64,000 nt of DNA from Thioclava electrotropha (GTDB taxonomy: Bacteria; Pseudomonadota; Alphaproteobacteria; Rhodobacterales; Rhodobacteraceae). The notes below the pieces were generated by a model. The model was given only the letters and a program-made list of their open reading frames with translations. It had not been told where the DNA came from and searched no databases. The position numbers and the translations under genes are program-made. Within the stretch, counting starts at the first letter, position 1, and the number at the start of each line of letters is the position of its first letter. Positions 53,628-62,235 of the stretch are shown here, piece by piece. The stretch spans positions 2,026,001 to 2,090,000 of the forward strand of contig NZ_CP053562.1 of assembly GCF_002085925.2 (NCBI RefSeq). The letters run 5' to 3'.

Positions 53628-55184
53628 ATGGCCGATTCGGAACTGGGTGAACGTGTGGGGCGTCGCGCGCGCGGTGGTGGCGGGGCAGCCCGTCGGGCCG
53701 AACGCACGGCCGTGAAGGTGGAGTTCTCGCGCTTCATCACGCGCAACATTCCCGACATGGAAATCCTGAACGAGGAAGCCCTCGAGCTCATCGAGCATAA
53801 CGCGGAAACCGTGCTCGAAGAGATCGGCGTCAACTTCGTCGAGAACCCCGAAGCGCTGGAACGCTGGCGCGAGGCCGGTGCCTCGATCGAAGGAGAGCGC
53901 GTGCGCATCCCGCGCGGCCTTGCCCGCAAGCTCTGCGCGACCGCGCCGTCGCAATTCACCCAGCACGCCCGCAACCCCGAGCGCAATGTCGAGATCGGCG
54001 GGCGCAACCTCGTCATCGCCCCGGTCTACGGCCCTCCCTTCGTGCGCGACAGCCAGGGTGGCCGCCGCTACGCGACGATCGAGGATTTCCGGAACTTCGT
54101 GAAACTCGGCTACATGTCGAAATGGGTCCACCATTCGGGCGGCACCGTTTGCGAGCCGACCGATGTGGCGGTGAACAAGCGCCATTTCGACATGCTCCAC
54201 GCGCATATGACGCTTAGCGACAAGCCCTATATGGGCTCGGTCACCGAGCCCTCGCGTGCCGCCGACAGCGTCGAGATGTCGAAGATCCTCTTCGGTGACG
54301 AGTTCGTCGACCAGAACACTGTGATGACCTCGCTCATCAACATCAACTCGCCGCTGACCTTCGACTCCACCATGATGGGGGCGCTCGAGGTCTATGCGAA
54401 GGCCAATCAGGCTTGCATCATCTCGCCCTTCATCGTCGGTGGCGCGATGGCGCCGGTCTCGGTCGCGGGCACGCTGACGCAGGTGCTGGCCGAGGTGCTG
54501 GCGGGCGTGGCCTATTCTCAGCTGATCCGTCCCGGCGCGCCGGTGATCTTCGGGGCGTTTGTCACCTCGATCGACATGAACTCGGGCGCACCGACCTTCG
54601 GCACGCCCGAAGCCTCGCTGATCACGCTGGGCGCGGGGCAGCTCGCGCGGCGTCTGAACCTGCCGTATCGCTCGGCGGGCGGCTTCACCGGGTCCAAGCT
54701 GCCCGATGCGCAGGCTGCTTACGAGACCGCGAATACGCTCAATAACGGGCTCTATGCGGGTGTGAACTTCATGCTGCATGGTTGCGGCTGGCTGGAGGGC
54801 GGTCTGGTCTCGTCCTACGAGAAATTCGTGATGGATGCCGACCAGCTGGGCATTCTGCACAGCCTCGCCAAGGGTGTCGACATCTCGGAGAACGGTCAGG
54901 CGATGGATGCGATACGCGAGGTGGGCCCGGGCGGTCACTATCTCGGCTGCGCCCATACGCAGGCGAACTTCAAGGATGCGTTCTGGCGCACCAAACTGCT
55001 CGATTACCGCCCCTTCGAGACCTGGGAAGAGCAGGGCGCGCCCGACACCATGGCGCTCGCGACGAAGCGGGTGGAGAAGATGCTCGGCGAGTATCAGCAG
55101 CCCGCGATGGACCCGAGCGTCGCCGAGGCGCTGGCGGCCTACGTCGCGCGCAAGAAGGCCGAAGTTCCCGACGCCTTCCTGTAA
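53628..55184 (+). CDS. Trimethylamine/glycine-betaine methyltransferase family (MttB-like, no pyrrolysine)
   Basis: The 518-residue protein belongs to the MttB superfamily of corrinoid-dependent methyltransferases. Conserved parts are DMEILNEEALELIEHNAETVLEEIGVNF near residue 40, GGTVCEPTD near 180 and FMLHGCGWLEGGLVSSYEKFVMDADQ near 385. No in-frame TAG occurs, so it is a non-pyrrolysine member, more like glycine-betaine or other quaternary-amine methyltransferases than trimethylamine MttB. The ATG at 53628 follows GCGGAGG. No corrinoid protein gene is adjacent, so its partner is unknown. Confidence 0.88.
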   Translation: MADSELGERVGRRARGGGGAARRAERTAVKVEFSRFITRNIPDMEILNEEALELIEHNAETVLEEIGVNFVENPEALERWREAGASIEGERVRIPRGLARKLCATAPSQFTQHARNPERNVEIGGRNLVIAPVYGPPFVRDSQGGRRYATIEDFRNFVKLGYMSKWVHHSGGTVCEPTDVAVNKRHFDMLHAHMTLSDKPYMGSVTEPSRAADSVEMSKILFGDEFVDQNTVMTSLININSPLTFDSTMMGALEVYAKANQACIISPFIVGGAMAPVSVAGTLTQVLAEVLAGVAYSQLIRPGAPVIFGAFVTSIDMNSGAPTFGTPEASLITLGAGQLARRLNLPYRSAGGFTGSKLPDAQAAYETANTLNNGLYAGVNFMLHGCGWLEGGLVSSYEKFVMDADQLGILHSLAKGVDISENGQAMDAIREVGPGGHYLGCAHTQANFKDAFWRTKLLDYRPFETWEEQGAPDTMALATKRVEKMLGEYQQPAMDPSVAEALAAYVARKKAEVPDAFL

Positions 55185-55188
55185 CCGC

Positions 55189-55464
55189 TCAGTCTTCCTC
55201 GATCTGATAGTCCCGCGCGATCCCCTGGGTCGCGCGGCCCCATTCCGAGGCCTTCGTCCGCGCCTGATGCGCCTCGAACGCGGCCCGGTCGGTGAAGCGT
55301 TCCGTGACGGTGAAGACCAGCGGATCGGCTCCTTGCCTCACCTCGAACATCTCGCATCCCGGCTCGGCATGGGTGAGCGCGATATGCTCGGGCAGGTGAA
55401 CGCGGACAATTCCGACCTCGGCGGCATCGGCGCAGATCAGGCGCCCGGTCAGTTTGACGGCCAT
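55189..55464 (-). CDS. Antibiotic-biosynthesis-monooxygenase-domain protein
   Basis: The 91-residue protein is a small ferredoxin-like ABM-domain protein: VKLTGRLICADAAEVGIVRVHLPEHIALTHAEPGCEMFEV, then FTVTERFTDRAAFEAHQARTK. These resemble YgiN-like quinol monooxygenases and related enzymes of unknown substrate. It lies between the MttB-like gene (convergent) and the guaA terminator, transcribed on the minus strand. Function is not assigned beyond the fold. Confidence 0.82.
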   Translation of the reverse strand: MAVKLTGRLICADAAEVGIVRVHLPEHIALTHAEPGCEMFEVRQGADPLVFTVTERFTDRAAFEAHQARTKASEWGRATQGIARDYQIEED

Positions 55465-55481
55465 CTTTGTCTCCCCAAAAG

Positions 55482-55510
55482 AAAAGGCCCGCGCCTTTCG
55501 GACGCGGGCC
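55482..55510 (-). terminator. Rho-independent terminator of guaA
   Basis: On the minus strand GGCCCGCG and CGCGGGCC form an 8-bp stem and are followed by TTTTCTTTT, just after the guaA stop. Confidence 0.88.
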
Positions 55511-55516
55511 TGAAAC

Positions 55517-57079
55517 TCACTCCCACTCGATCGTGCCGGGGGGCTTCGAGGTGATGTCGTAGGTCACCCGGTTGATGCCCTTCACCTCGTTGATGATCCG
55601 CGTCGCGGTCTCACCGAGGAACTCGTGGCTGAACGGGTAGTAATCCGCCGTCATCCCGTCGACCGAGGTCACCGCGCGCAGGGCGCAGGCGTAATCATAG
55701 GTCCGCCCGTCGCCCATCACGCCGACGGTGCGCACCGGCAGGATCGCGACGAAGGCCTGCCAGATCTCGTCATAAAGCCCATGCTTGCGGATCTGGTCGA
55801 TATAGACCGCGTCGGCCTTGCGCAGGATCTCCAGCTTGTCGCGGGTGATCTCGCCGGGGCAGCGGATCGCGAGGCCGGGGCCGGGGAAGGGGTGACGGCC
55901 GATGAACGACGCCGGAAGACCCAGCTCGTGACCGAGCGCACGGACCTCGTCCTTGAACAGCTCGCGCAGCGGCTCGACCAGTTTCAGGCCCATCTTCTCG
56001 GGCAGGCCACCAACGTTATGGTGCGACTTGATCGTGACCGAAGGGCCGCCCGAAAAACTCACCGATTCAATGACATCGGGGTAGAGCGTGCCCTGCGCGA
56101 GGAAGCTCGCATCCTCGATCTCGCCCGCGTATTTCTGGAACACGTCGATGAAGAGGCGCCCGATCGTCTTGCGCTTCACCTCGGGGTCTGTGACGCCTTC
56201 CAGCTCGCCCAGGAACAGCTCGCTCTCATCGGCATGGATCAGTTTGATGTTGTAGTGGTCGCGGAACATCGTGACCACTTCTTCGGCCTCGTTCTGCCGC
56301 AGCAGACCATGATCCACGAAGACACAGGTCAGCTGATCGCCGATCGCTTCGTGCAGCAGGATCGCGGTGACCGAGCTGTCGACGCCGCCGGAGAGACCGC
56401 AGATCACATGGCTGTCGCCCACCTGTTCGCGGATCTGGCGGATCGCCTCGTCGCGATAGGCATCCATCGTCCAGTCGCCGGTGAAGCCCGCGTCGCGCAC
56501 GAAGTTCTCGTAGAGCGTCTTGCCGTTGGGCGTGTGATGGACCTCCGGGTGGAACTGCACCGCGTAGAAGCGACGGCTCAGATCGGCGGTGATCGCGTAC
56601 GGTGCGCCCGGCGAGGTGCCATAGACCTCGAAGCCCGGCGCGATGCGGCTGACATGGTCGCCATGGCTCATCCAGACCTGCTCGCGGCCCGCGCCATCCA
56701 TGAACCAGCCGGTCAGCAAATCGATCCGCGTCTCGGTCGGCGTCACATAGGCGCGCCCGAATTCGGCGGAGCCGTGCTTGGCCTCCACCAGACCGCCCAG
56801 ATCCTGCATCATCACCTGCTGGCCGTAGCAGATACCGAGGATCGGCACGCCCAGCTCATAGGCCGATTTCGGCGGCCGGGGAGAGCCCTCGCGCGTGACC
56901 GAATCCGGCCCGCCCGAGAAGATGATCGCTTTCGGGGCGAACTCTTTCAGGAAGGCGTCGGTGACGTTCTGATAGGGATGGATTTCGCAATAGACGTTAA
57001 GCTCGCGAAGCCGCCGCGCAATCAGCTGCGTGACTTGAGAGCCGAAGTCGATGATGAGGAGGCGCTGATGGTCTGTCAT
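55517..57079 (-). CDS. guaA: GMP synthase (glutamine-hydrolysing)
   Basis: The 520-residue enzyme makes GMP from XMP. The N-terminal class-I amidotransferase has the catalytic Cys in [12 protein letters not shown] near residue 85 and the His/Glu pair in [10 protein letters not shown] near 190. The ATP-pyrophosphatase domain starts with [20 protein letters not shown] near 230, and the C-terminal dimerisation domain ends [10 protein letters not shown] chose the ATG at 57079 ([15 protein letters not shown]); the longer frame is not needed. Confidence 0.97.
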   Translation of the reverse strand: MTDHQRLLIIDFGSQVTQLIARRLRELNVYCEIHPYQNVTDAFLKEFAPKAIIFSGGPDSVTREGSPRPPKSAYELGVPILGICYGQQVMMQDLGGLVEAKHGSAEFGRAYVTPTETRIDLLTGWFMDGAGREQVWMSHGDHVSRIAPGFEVYGTSPGAPYAITADLSRRFYAVQFHPEVHHTPNGKTLYENFVRDAGFTGDWTMDAYRDEAIRQIREQVGDSHVICGLSGGVDSSVTAILLHEAIGDQLTCVFVDHGLLRQNEAEEVVTMFRDHYNIKLIHADESELFLGELEGVTDPEVKRKTIGRLFIDVFQKYAGEIEDASFLAQGTLYPDVIESVSFSGGPSVTIKSHHNVGGLPEKMGLKLVEPLRELFKDEVRALGHELGLPASFIGRHPFPGPGLAIRCPGEITRDKLEILRKADAVYIDQIRKHGLYDEIWQAFVAILPVRTVGVMGDGRTYDYACALRAVTSVDGMTADYYPFSHEFLGETATRIINEVKGINRVTYDITSKPPGTIEWE

Positions 57080-57159
57080 GCCGTTGGCATTAGGACGCGT
57101 TTTCGCGCTTGGCAAGAGGGCAGCTTGCGCGACGGTAATTTATCGCGCGGCGGCCCCCT

Positions 57160-57290
57160 TCCTCTTGGCAAAAATATCCCGGGGGGTGAGGCGGGACGCG
57201 CGGCCTTCCAGTGGAAGGACGCCCCGCCGAACGCCCGGAGCGCAAGCGAAGGGCCACGCAGCCGCGGGGGCAGCGCCCCCTCCGGGATCG
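57160..57290. repeat. GC-rich structured intergenic element (copy 2)
   Basis: The gap before guaA contains CTTGGCAAAAATATCCCGGG, then a long GC-rich stretch with GGCCTTCCAGTGGAAGG (a short hairpin) and GGGGGC-A-GCGCCCCC near 57265-57280. In my knowledge of Rhodobacteraceae, the CAAAAATATCC-CGGGG motif with following GC-rich stems recurs between genes. It resembles the reverse complement of the element at 30023-30100. Confidence 0.45.
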
Positions 57291-57294
57291 CCGC

Positions 57295-58617
57295 TCAGCT
57301 CTCCGGATAGCCGCCCGGGATCAGCGGCCGGATCTTCAGCCGCGTGATCCGGTTGTCCTTGCGGCCTGCGACCTCGAAGCGGAAGCCGTGGAAGGAGAAG
57401 ACCTGCCCCTCGGTCGGGATGGTCTGCGCCTCGTGGATCACCAGACCGGCCACGGTGTTGGCCTCTTCATCAGGCAGCGTCCAGTCGGTCTCTCGGTTCA
57501 GGTCACGGATCGTCATCGCGCCGTCGACGATGTAATCACCGCTCTCGGTAGGCTTCAGACGCTTCTCGGCCTTGGGATCGAACTCGTCGGTGATCTCGCC
57601 CACGATCTCTTCGAGGATGTCCTCCAGCGTCAGCAGACCGCGCAGATCGCCATATTCGTCTACCACCAGCGCGAAATGGGTGCGACGCTTCAGGAACTCC
57701 TGCATCTGCTCGTCGAGCGGCGTCGTCTCGGGGACGAAATAGGGCTTCATCATCACCTTGGCGATGTCGAGATCGGCGACGCTTTCCAACGTCCCGTCGC
57801 CGCCACGCACGACTTTCTCCACGGCGCGCAGCAGGTCTTTCGAGTGGATGACGCCCACCACGTTCTCGCGCTCGCCGCGATAGAGCGGCAGGCGGGTGTG
57901 GGGCGAGGACAGCACCGCCGTCAGGATCGTGTCGGGATCTTCCTCGATATCGATCATCTCGATCTGGCTCCGGTGGAGCATGATCTCCTCGACCGTGCGA
58001 TTGCCCAGATCGAGCGCGCCCAGCAGGCGGTCGCGGTCTTCCTTGTCGACCGTGCCCTCGGATTGCCCCAGCGCCAGCGCGCCCGCGATCTCCTCGTGGA
58101 TCGAGAACATATGGGTGTCCTTGTCGGTCCGCATCCCGAAGGCGTAGAGAATGCCGCGCACGATCATGCGTACGATGGCGACGATCGGCGCGAGGACGAG
58201 TGTGACCACGCGGATCGGACCCGCAACCTTCGAGGCGACTTTCTCGGGCAGGGTGATCGCGTAGGTCTTGGGCAAGACTTCCGAGAAGACCAGCACCAGC
58301 ACCGTCATCACCACCGTTGCCAGCGCCACGCCCGATTGCCCGAAGACCCGCGTCAAAAGCGCGGTCGCGAGCGAAGCCGACAGGATGTTGACCACGTTAT
58401 TGCCCAAGAGGATCGCGCCGATCAGCCGCTCGCTATCCTCGGTGACTTCCAGCGCGGTCTGCGCGCCGCTTTCGCCCTTGTCGGCCTGCGCACGCAGCTT
58501 GGCGCGGCTGGCCGCCGTCAGCGCCGTTTCGGAGCCGGAGAAGAAGGCCGAGAGCGCCAGCAGCAGAACGATGGCACCAGCGGTGAGCCAGAAGGCAAAA
58601 TCGAGAGTGTTTTCCAT
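57295..58617 (-). CDS. CorC/HlyC-family CNNM-CBS membrane protein
   Basis: The 440-residue protein has an N-terminal CNNM (DUF21) membrane domain: LLLALSAFFSGSETALTAAS near residue 18, GAILLGNNVVNILSASLATALL near 65 and LVFSEVLPKTYAI near 108. Two CBS domains follow (TRLPLYRGERENVVGVIHSKDLL and FALVVDEYGDLRGLLTLEDILEEIVGEI), then the CorC_HlyC C-terminal domain. Such proteins probably export or sense Mg2+ or Co2+. The gene is 33 nt after xerD on the same strand. Confidence 0.9.
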   Translation of the reverse strand: MENTLDFAFWLTAGAIVLLLALSAFFSGSETALTAASRAKLRAQADKGESGAQTALEVTEDSERLIGAILLGNNVVNILSASLATALLTRVFGQSGVALATVVMTVLVLVFSEVLPKTYAITLPEKVASKVAGPIRVVTLVLAPIVAIVRMIVRGILYAFGMRTDKDTHMFSIHEEIAGALALGQSEGTVDKEDRDRLLGALDLGNRTVEEIMLHRSQIEMIDIEEDPDTILTAVLSSPHTRLPLYRGERENVVGVIHSKDLLRAVEKVVRGGDGTLESVADLDIAKVMMKPYFVPETTPLDEQMQEFLKRRTHFALVVDEYGDLRGLLTLEDILEEIVGEITDEFDPKAEKRLKPTESGDYIVDGAMTIRDLNRETDWTLPDEEANTVAGLVIHEAQTIPTEGQVFSFHGFRFEVAGRKDNRITRLKIRPLIPGGYPES

Positions 58618-58650
58618 GGTGTCAGGTTATGGGGCGCGGGCAGGGCGCAT

Positions 58651-59628
58651 TCAAGCGGTGCCGTCACTTTTGCCGCGCGGTTTCGCCAGCGGGTGATGCG
58701 TCAGCACCAGCTCCTTGAGCCGTTCGTCGAGAACATGGGTGTAAATCTCCGTGGTCGACAGGTCGGCATGCCCCAGCAGCATCTGGATCGCACGCAGGTC
58801 CGCGCCACCTTGCAGAAGATGCGTGGCGAAGGCGTGGCGCAACACATGGGGCGTGACCTTGGCGGGGCTGACCCCGGCCTTCACCGCGATGTCTTTCAGC
58901 AGCTTGTGAAAGCCCTGACGCGTCAGGTGGCCTTCCTTGCCGCCCGAGGGGAAGAGGAAGCGCGAGGGCGGCGCGCGATGCTCGATCCGTGCCTGTTCCT
59001 CGGCCGCGTCGCGCGCGCTTAGCCAGTCGGCCAGCGCCTCGCGCGCCGGTGGCGAGAGCGGCACCATCCGCTCCTTGTCGCCCTTGCCGCGCACCAGCAG
59101 CATCCGCGGATCGCCGCGCGCCGAGGACACCGGCAGCGAGACCAGTTCGGAGACCCGCATCCCGGTCGCGTAAAGCAGCTCCATCAGGCAGCGATTGCGG
59201 ATCTGGTCTTTCTGCGAGCGGCCCTGATCGCGCGCGGCCTCCAGCAGCGCCTCGACCTCCTCGAGGCTCAGCGTCTTCGGCAGGCGTTGCGCGCGTCCGG
59301 GGCCTGCGATGCGGATCGCCGGATTGTCGGCGCGCCAGCCTTCCTCATAAGCGAAGCGATAGAGTTGCCGGATCGCCGAGAGCCTGCGCGCGCGGGTCGA
59401 TTTCGCCAGCCCCTCCGCCTCGCAGCGGATCAGATAGGTTTCGATATCGGCGCGGGTCAGCGTCGCGTAGCTCAGGCCCTTTGCCTGAAGAAAGCCTGCG
59501 AAGTCGTTGAGATCACGACCGTAACTCAGGATCGTGTTGCGTGCGGCACCGGCTTCGGCGGATTGCGCGTCGAGAAAACTCGGCAGCCATTGCGGATCGG
59601 GCGGCGCGTCTGAACCGGGTCCGGTCAT
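58651..59628 (-). CDS. xerD: XerD-like tyrosine recombinase
   Basis: The 325-residue site-specific recombinase has the N-terminal SAM-like domain and all catalytic residues: Arg in YATGMRVSELVSLP near 155, Lys in VRGKGDKERMVPL near 178, His-x-x-Arg in HVLRHAFATHLLQGG near 262, His in MLLGHADLSTTEIYTHV and the Tyr at that Y. The length and the LGHADLSTTEIYTHV segment are those of chromosomal XerD, which resolves chromosome dimers at dif. Its stop overlaps the upstream gene's start region by 4 nt. Confidence 0.92.
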   Translation of the reverse strand: MTGPGSDAPPDPQWLPSFLDAQSAEAGAARNTILSYGRDLNDFAGFLQAKGLSYATLTRADIETYLIRCEAEGLAKSTRARRLSAIRQLYRFAYEEGWRADNPAIRIAGPGRAQRLPKTLSLEEVEALLEAARDQGRSQKDQIRNRCLMELLYATGMRVSELVSLPVSSARGDPRMLLVRGKGDKERMVPLSPPAREALADWLSARDAAEEQARIEHRAPPSRFLFPSGGKEGHLTRQGFHKLLKDIAVKAGVSPAKVTPHVLRHAFATHLLQGGADLRAIQMLLGHADLSTTEIYTHVLDERLKELVLTHHPLAKPRGKSDGTA

Positions 59629-61268
59629 CCGCGATCTCCCAGCACGATCAGCTCGATCGCGGCGCGCCGCGCGACGGTTTCGAGCCCCGCCAGTCGCAGC
59701 AGGCTCAGCCCGTCCTGCAGGCGCGGATAGTCGCCCTTCGCGCCGTCGCCCACATCCCCGATCGCTTCGATCAGCGCGAGGCCAAGCTGGTCGGGCAGCA
59801 GTCCCTTGTAGCGGTCGGGCGCGGCACCCGGCGGCGCATCGAAGACCGCCTTCAGCGCCTGATCGCGCGCGCCCGTTGCGGGGGTTGCGCTGGTATCGCC
59901 AGCGGCCAGCCCTTTGAGCAGCGCGGCCTGCGCCGAACTCTGCGTGCCTTTGCGGGCGTTTTCTTCGTAATTCGGGGTCAGCAGGCTCAGCTCATAGGCG
60001 AGGCGGCCCGCGCGGCCCGGCAGGTCCATCCCCGCGAGCTGGTCGCCAAACAGTGCGCCAAGAACCGGCGCGAGATCTTCCGAGGCCATCACGTCATAAG
60101 CGTCGGGCAGGGCGGTCGCGACCTTGTCGGCATCGCTCGCCTCAAGCGCCTCATCGAGCGCGCTCACGGCTGACACGCGATCCCAGAGCGCGCCGGACGC
60201 CGCCGCTTTGCGCTCGGTATAAAGTCCCAGCAGCCGGTTCGGATCGAGGACACCCGCGCGGGCCAGCCGCTCTGCGGCCTCCAATTGCGATTTCCAGCCG
60301 TTATTCTCGGTCAGATCCGCCTGCGCGAAGGCCAAAGGCAGCGTTGCGGTGGGCAGCGGCTGACCAATCGCCTCCATCATCTTGAACGCAAGCGGCGTGA
60401 CGTGATCGGGGGGCGGCGCATCCCCCGCCTCTTCGGCCAGGGCCGGGTCGAGGAACTGCTCCAGCAGAGAGCGATCCTCCTGCGGGATCTGCCCCAACGC
60501 GGCGCCCGTGCCATAGGTCAACTCAGCCGTGTCCCACTGCCCGTTGCGCGCAAGGCAGAACACCCGCGCCGCGTAAGAGGGCGCGATGCCGGGTGTACGC
60601 TCGATGATCTTGCAGGCGCGGTTTTCCTGCCCAAGCAGCAGCGCCACGTCGAAGCTGCGGCGGAAAATCTCGGGGCTGGCCGTGCCCGCCTGTCCCAGAA
60701 GCGCATTGGCCTGTTCCAGCGCGCCCATGTCCAGAAGCCGGTCGATCCGGGCAAGGAACAGCTGGTTGCGCTGTGACGGCGTCTCGATCTGCGGCGGGTT
60801 CAGCTCGGCCAGCAGCAGCGTCAGGCTCAGCTCCCGCAGCGCGGGCAGCTGATCGAGCGGCATCGCCCGCAGCGCCTGCGCCAGTTCCGGCTCGGGCGTC
60901 TTGCCCCAGAGATCGCGCGGCAACCCGGTGCGATCCGGCGTCAACAGCCCCAAAGTATCGGCGGAGGGCGCGTCGAGCGAGAGCACCGCGATATCCTCGA
61001 TCCCGCCCGCCCCGGTGACCGGCGCGGTCGAGCCCACCGGGCCATCGCGCGGTGCCGACTTCAGGGAATGTGACAGCCAGTCGATCGCCGACATAGGGCT
61101 GCTGGCCGTAGGGGTTGCGTCCGCCGCGGCATTCGATTGCGCGGCGGCGGGACCCGCCACCAGACCGCCAAGCGCGAACCCGCTCAGCCAGATCCGGCCA
61201 AGGGTCGCCGCACGGCGATCAGTTGCCACTCGCAGCCTCGCTGTCAGTGCCTGTCGCAGTACCTGCAT
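59625..61268 (-). CDS. Conserved exported protein of unknown function
   Basis: The 547-residue product has a hydrophobic signal-like segment ending in GGLVAGPAAAQS (about residue 44), then a long, mostly helical, Ala/Leu-rich region with repeats such as ALRAMPLDQLPALRELSLTLLLAELN and LFLARIDRLLDMGALEQANALLGQAG, suggestive of TPR-like helical repeats. No enzymatic motif is seen. Its end overlaps xerD and its start overlaps a small membrane-protein gene by 50 nt. Function unknown; the exported repeat protein may act in the envelope. Confidence 0.72.
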   Translation of the reverse strand: MQVLRQALTARLRVATDRRAATLGRIWLSGFALGGLVAGPAAAQSNAAADATPTASSPMSAIDWLSHSLKSAPRDGPVGSTAPVTGAGGIEDIAVLSLDAPSADTLGLLTPDRTGLPRDLWGKTPEPELAQALRAMPLDQLPALRELSLTLLLAELNPPQIETPSQRNQLFLARIDRLLDMGALEQANALLGQAGTASPEIFRRSFDVALLLGQENRACKIIERTPGIAPSYAARVFCLARNGQWDTAELTYGTGAALGQIPQEDRSLLEQFLDPALAEEAGDAPPPDHVTPLAFKMMEAIGQPLPTATLPLAFAQADLTENNGWKSQLEAAERLARAGVLDPNRLLGLYTERKAAASGALWDRVSAVSALDEALEASDADKVATALPDAYDVMASEDLAPVLGALFGDQLAGMDLPGRAGRLAYELSLLTPNYEENARKGTQSSAQAALLKGLAAGDTSATPATGARDQALKAVFDAPPGAAPDRYKGLLPDQLGLALIEAIGDVGDGAKGDYPRLQDGLSLLRLAGLETVARRAAIELIVLGDRG

Positions 61269-61428
61269 CGGAATTACTCGTGCCCGCCATGCCCGAGCCG
61301 TCGGGCAGGGTGACTTCGATACGCTGTTCCTGACTGTCGGGGCTCATGTCGCCCAAGTAAGCAAAGCCGATCACGCCGATCGCGCCAAGCACCAGAAGGA
61401 TGACGATAAGCTTGAAGATGCGCCCCAT
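61219..61428 (-). CDS. Small single-pass membrane protein
   Basis: The 69-residue product starts MGRIFKLIVILLVLGAIGVIGFAYLGDM, a single membrane helix, with a Ser/Thr/Gly-rich tail (GTATGTDSEAASGN). It overlaps the next gene by 50 nt and lies upstream of the exported TPR-like protein and xerD. It resembles small proteins seen before such genes in Rhodobacteraceae, but I cannot name a function. The divergent aroK promoter region lies beyond it (61429-61662). Confidence 0.65.
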   Translation of the reverse strand: MGRIFKLIVILLVLGAIGVIGFAYLGDMSPDSQEQRIEVTLPDGSGMAGTSNSDAGTATGTDSEAASGN

Positions 61429-61662
61429 AATCTCTCTTTTCTGCCGTCTGTCGCGGCCCGTCCCATAACGTGTCTCTCGGCGGGCGGGCCGTTCTTGGTT
61501 GCGGTTTCGCGTTGATCATATATGGCATTTCAGGGAAGTTCACGCCATTCAAGGGGTCCTGCGTCACGATTGTGCAAGGCTCCGCCGATGGCAAGCCTTG
61601 TCCGTCCCGCCGGGATTGACAGGGCAGGAATACCGCAGGCGACGCGAGGCAGGGGGCGCTAG

Positions 61663-62235
61663 GTGGAAGGCGAAACCGGGATCGAGGGGCATCTGACGCG
61701 CTCCGTCGTGCTCGTCGGCATGATGGGCTCGGGCAAGACAGCGGTCGGCACCGCCCTGTCCAAGATGCTCGATTCGGCATTTCTCGACAGCGACCATGAA
61801 ATCGAACGCGCCGCCCAGATGACCGTGGCCGAGATTTTCGCCCGCGATGGTGAGCCATTCTTCCGCGCCCGCGAATCGGAAGTGCTGGAGCGGCTGCTGA
61901 TGGGCCCGCCCGGCGTGATCTCCACCGGTGGCGGGGCGTTTCTCTCCGAGAAGAACCGCGATCTGATTAACAGGCTCGGGGTCTCGGTTTGGCTGAAGGC
62001 GGATCTGGAGATCCTGTGGAACCGGGTGCGCCACAAGAACACGCGGCCCCTGCTGCGCACGGCCGACCCCAAACGGACGCTGAGCGATCTTCTGGCCGCG
62101 CGCATTCCGCATTATCAAAAGGCCCAGATCGTGGTCGAGGCAGAACCGGGCCTCTCGGTGCAGGGCATGGCGCGGAAGGTGGTGAGCCATCTGCGCGAAG
62201 TGGATGGATTGATCGAAGAGGTGAAAGATGCGTGA
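61663..62235 (+). CDS. aroK: Shikimate kinase
   Basis: The 190-residue kinase makes shikimate-3-phosphate. It has the Walker A VVLVGMMGSGKTAVGTAL near residue 15-32, LDSDHEIE with the substrate-binding Asp, FFRARESEVLERLL with Arg near 68, STGGGAFLSE near 88 and the lid RPLLRTADPKRTL near 127. It starts at GTG with AGGGGG 6-7 nt before it. Its stop lies 8 nt into aroB, so the two are co-translated as in many proteobacteria. Confidence 0.94.
   Translation: MEGETGIEGHLTRSVVLVGMMGSGKTAVGTALSKMLDSAFLDSDHEIERAAQMTVAEIFARDGEPFFRARESEVLERLLMGPPGVISTGGGAFLSEKNRDLINRLGVSVWLKADLEILWNRVRHKNTRPLLRTADPKRTLSDLLAARIPHYQKAQIVVEAEPGLSVQGMARKVVSHLREVDGLIEEVKDA

Noticed and set aside
53628..55184. Pyrrolysine-containing trimethylamine methyltransferase
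   Set aside because: The frame has no in-frame TAG, so it is a non-pyrrolysine family member.
57211..59022. A 603-codon plus-strand frame opposite the CorC-like gene and xerD
   Set aside because: It is an antisense shadow caused by high G+C; no motif or signal is seen, while the minus-strand genes have complete domains.
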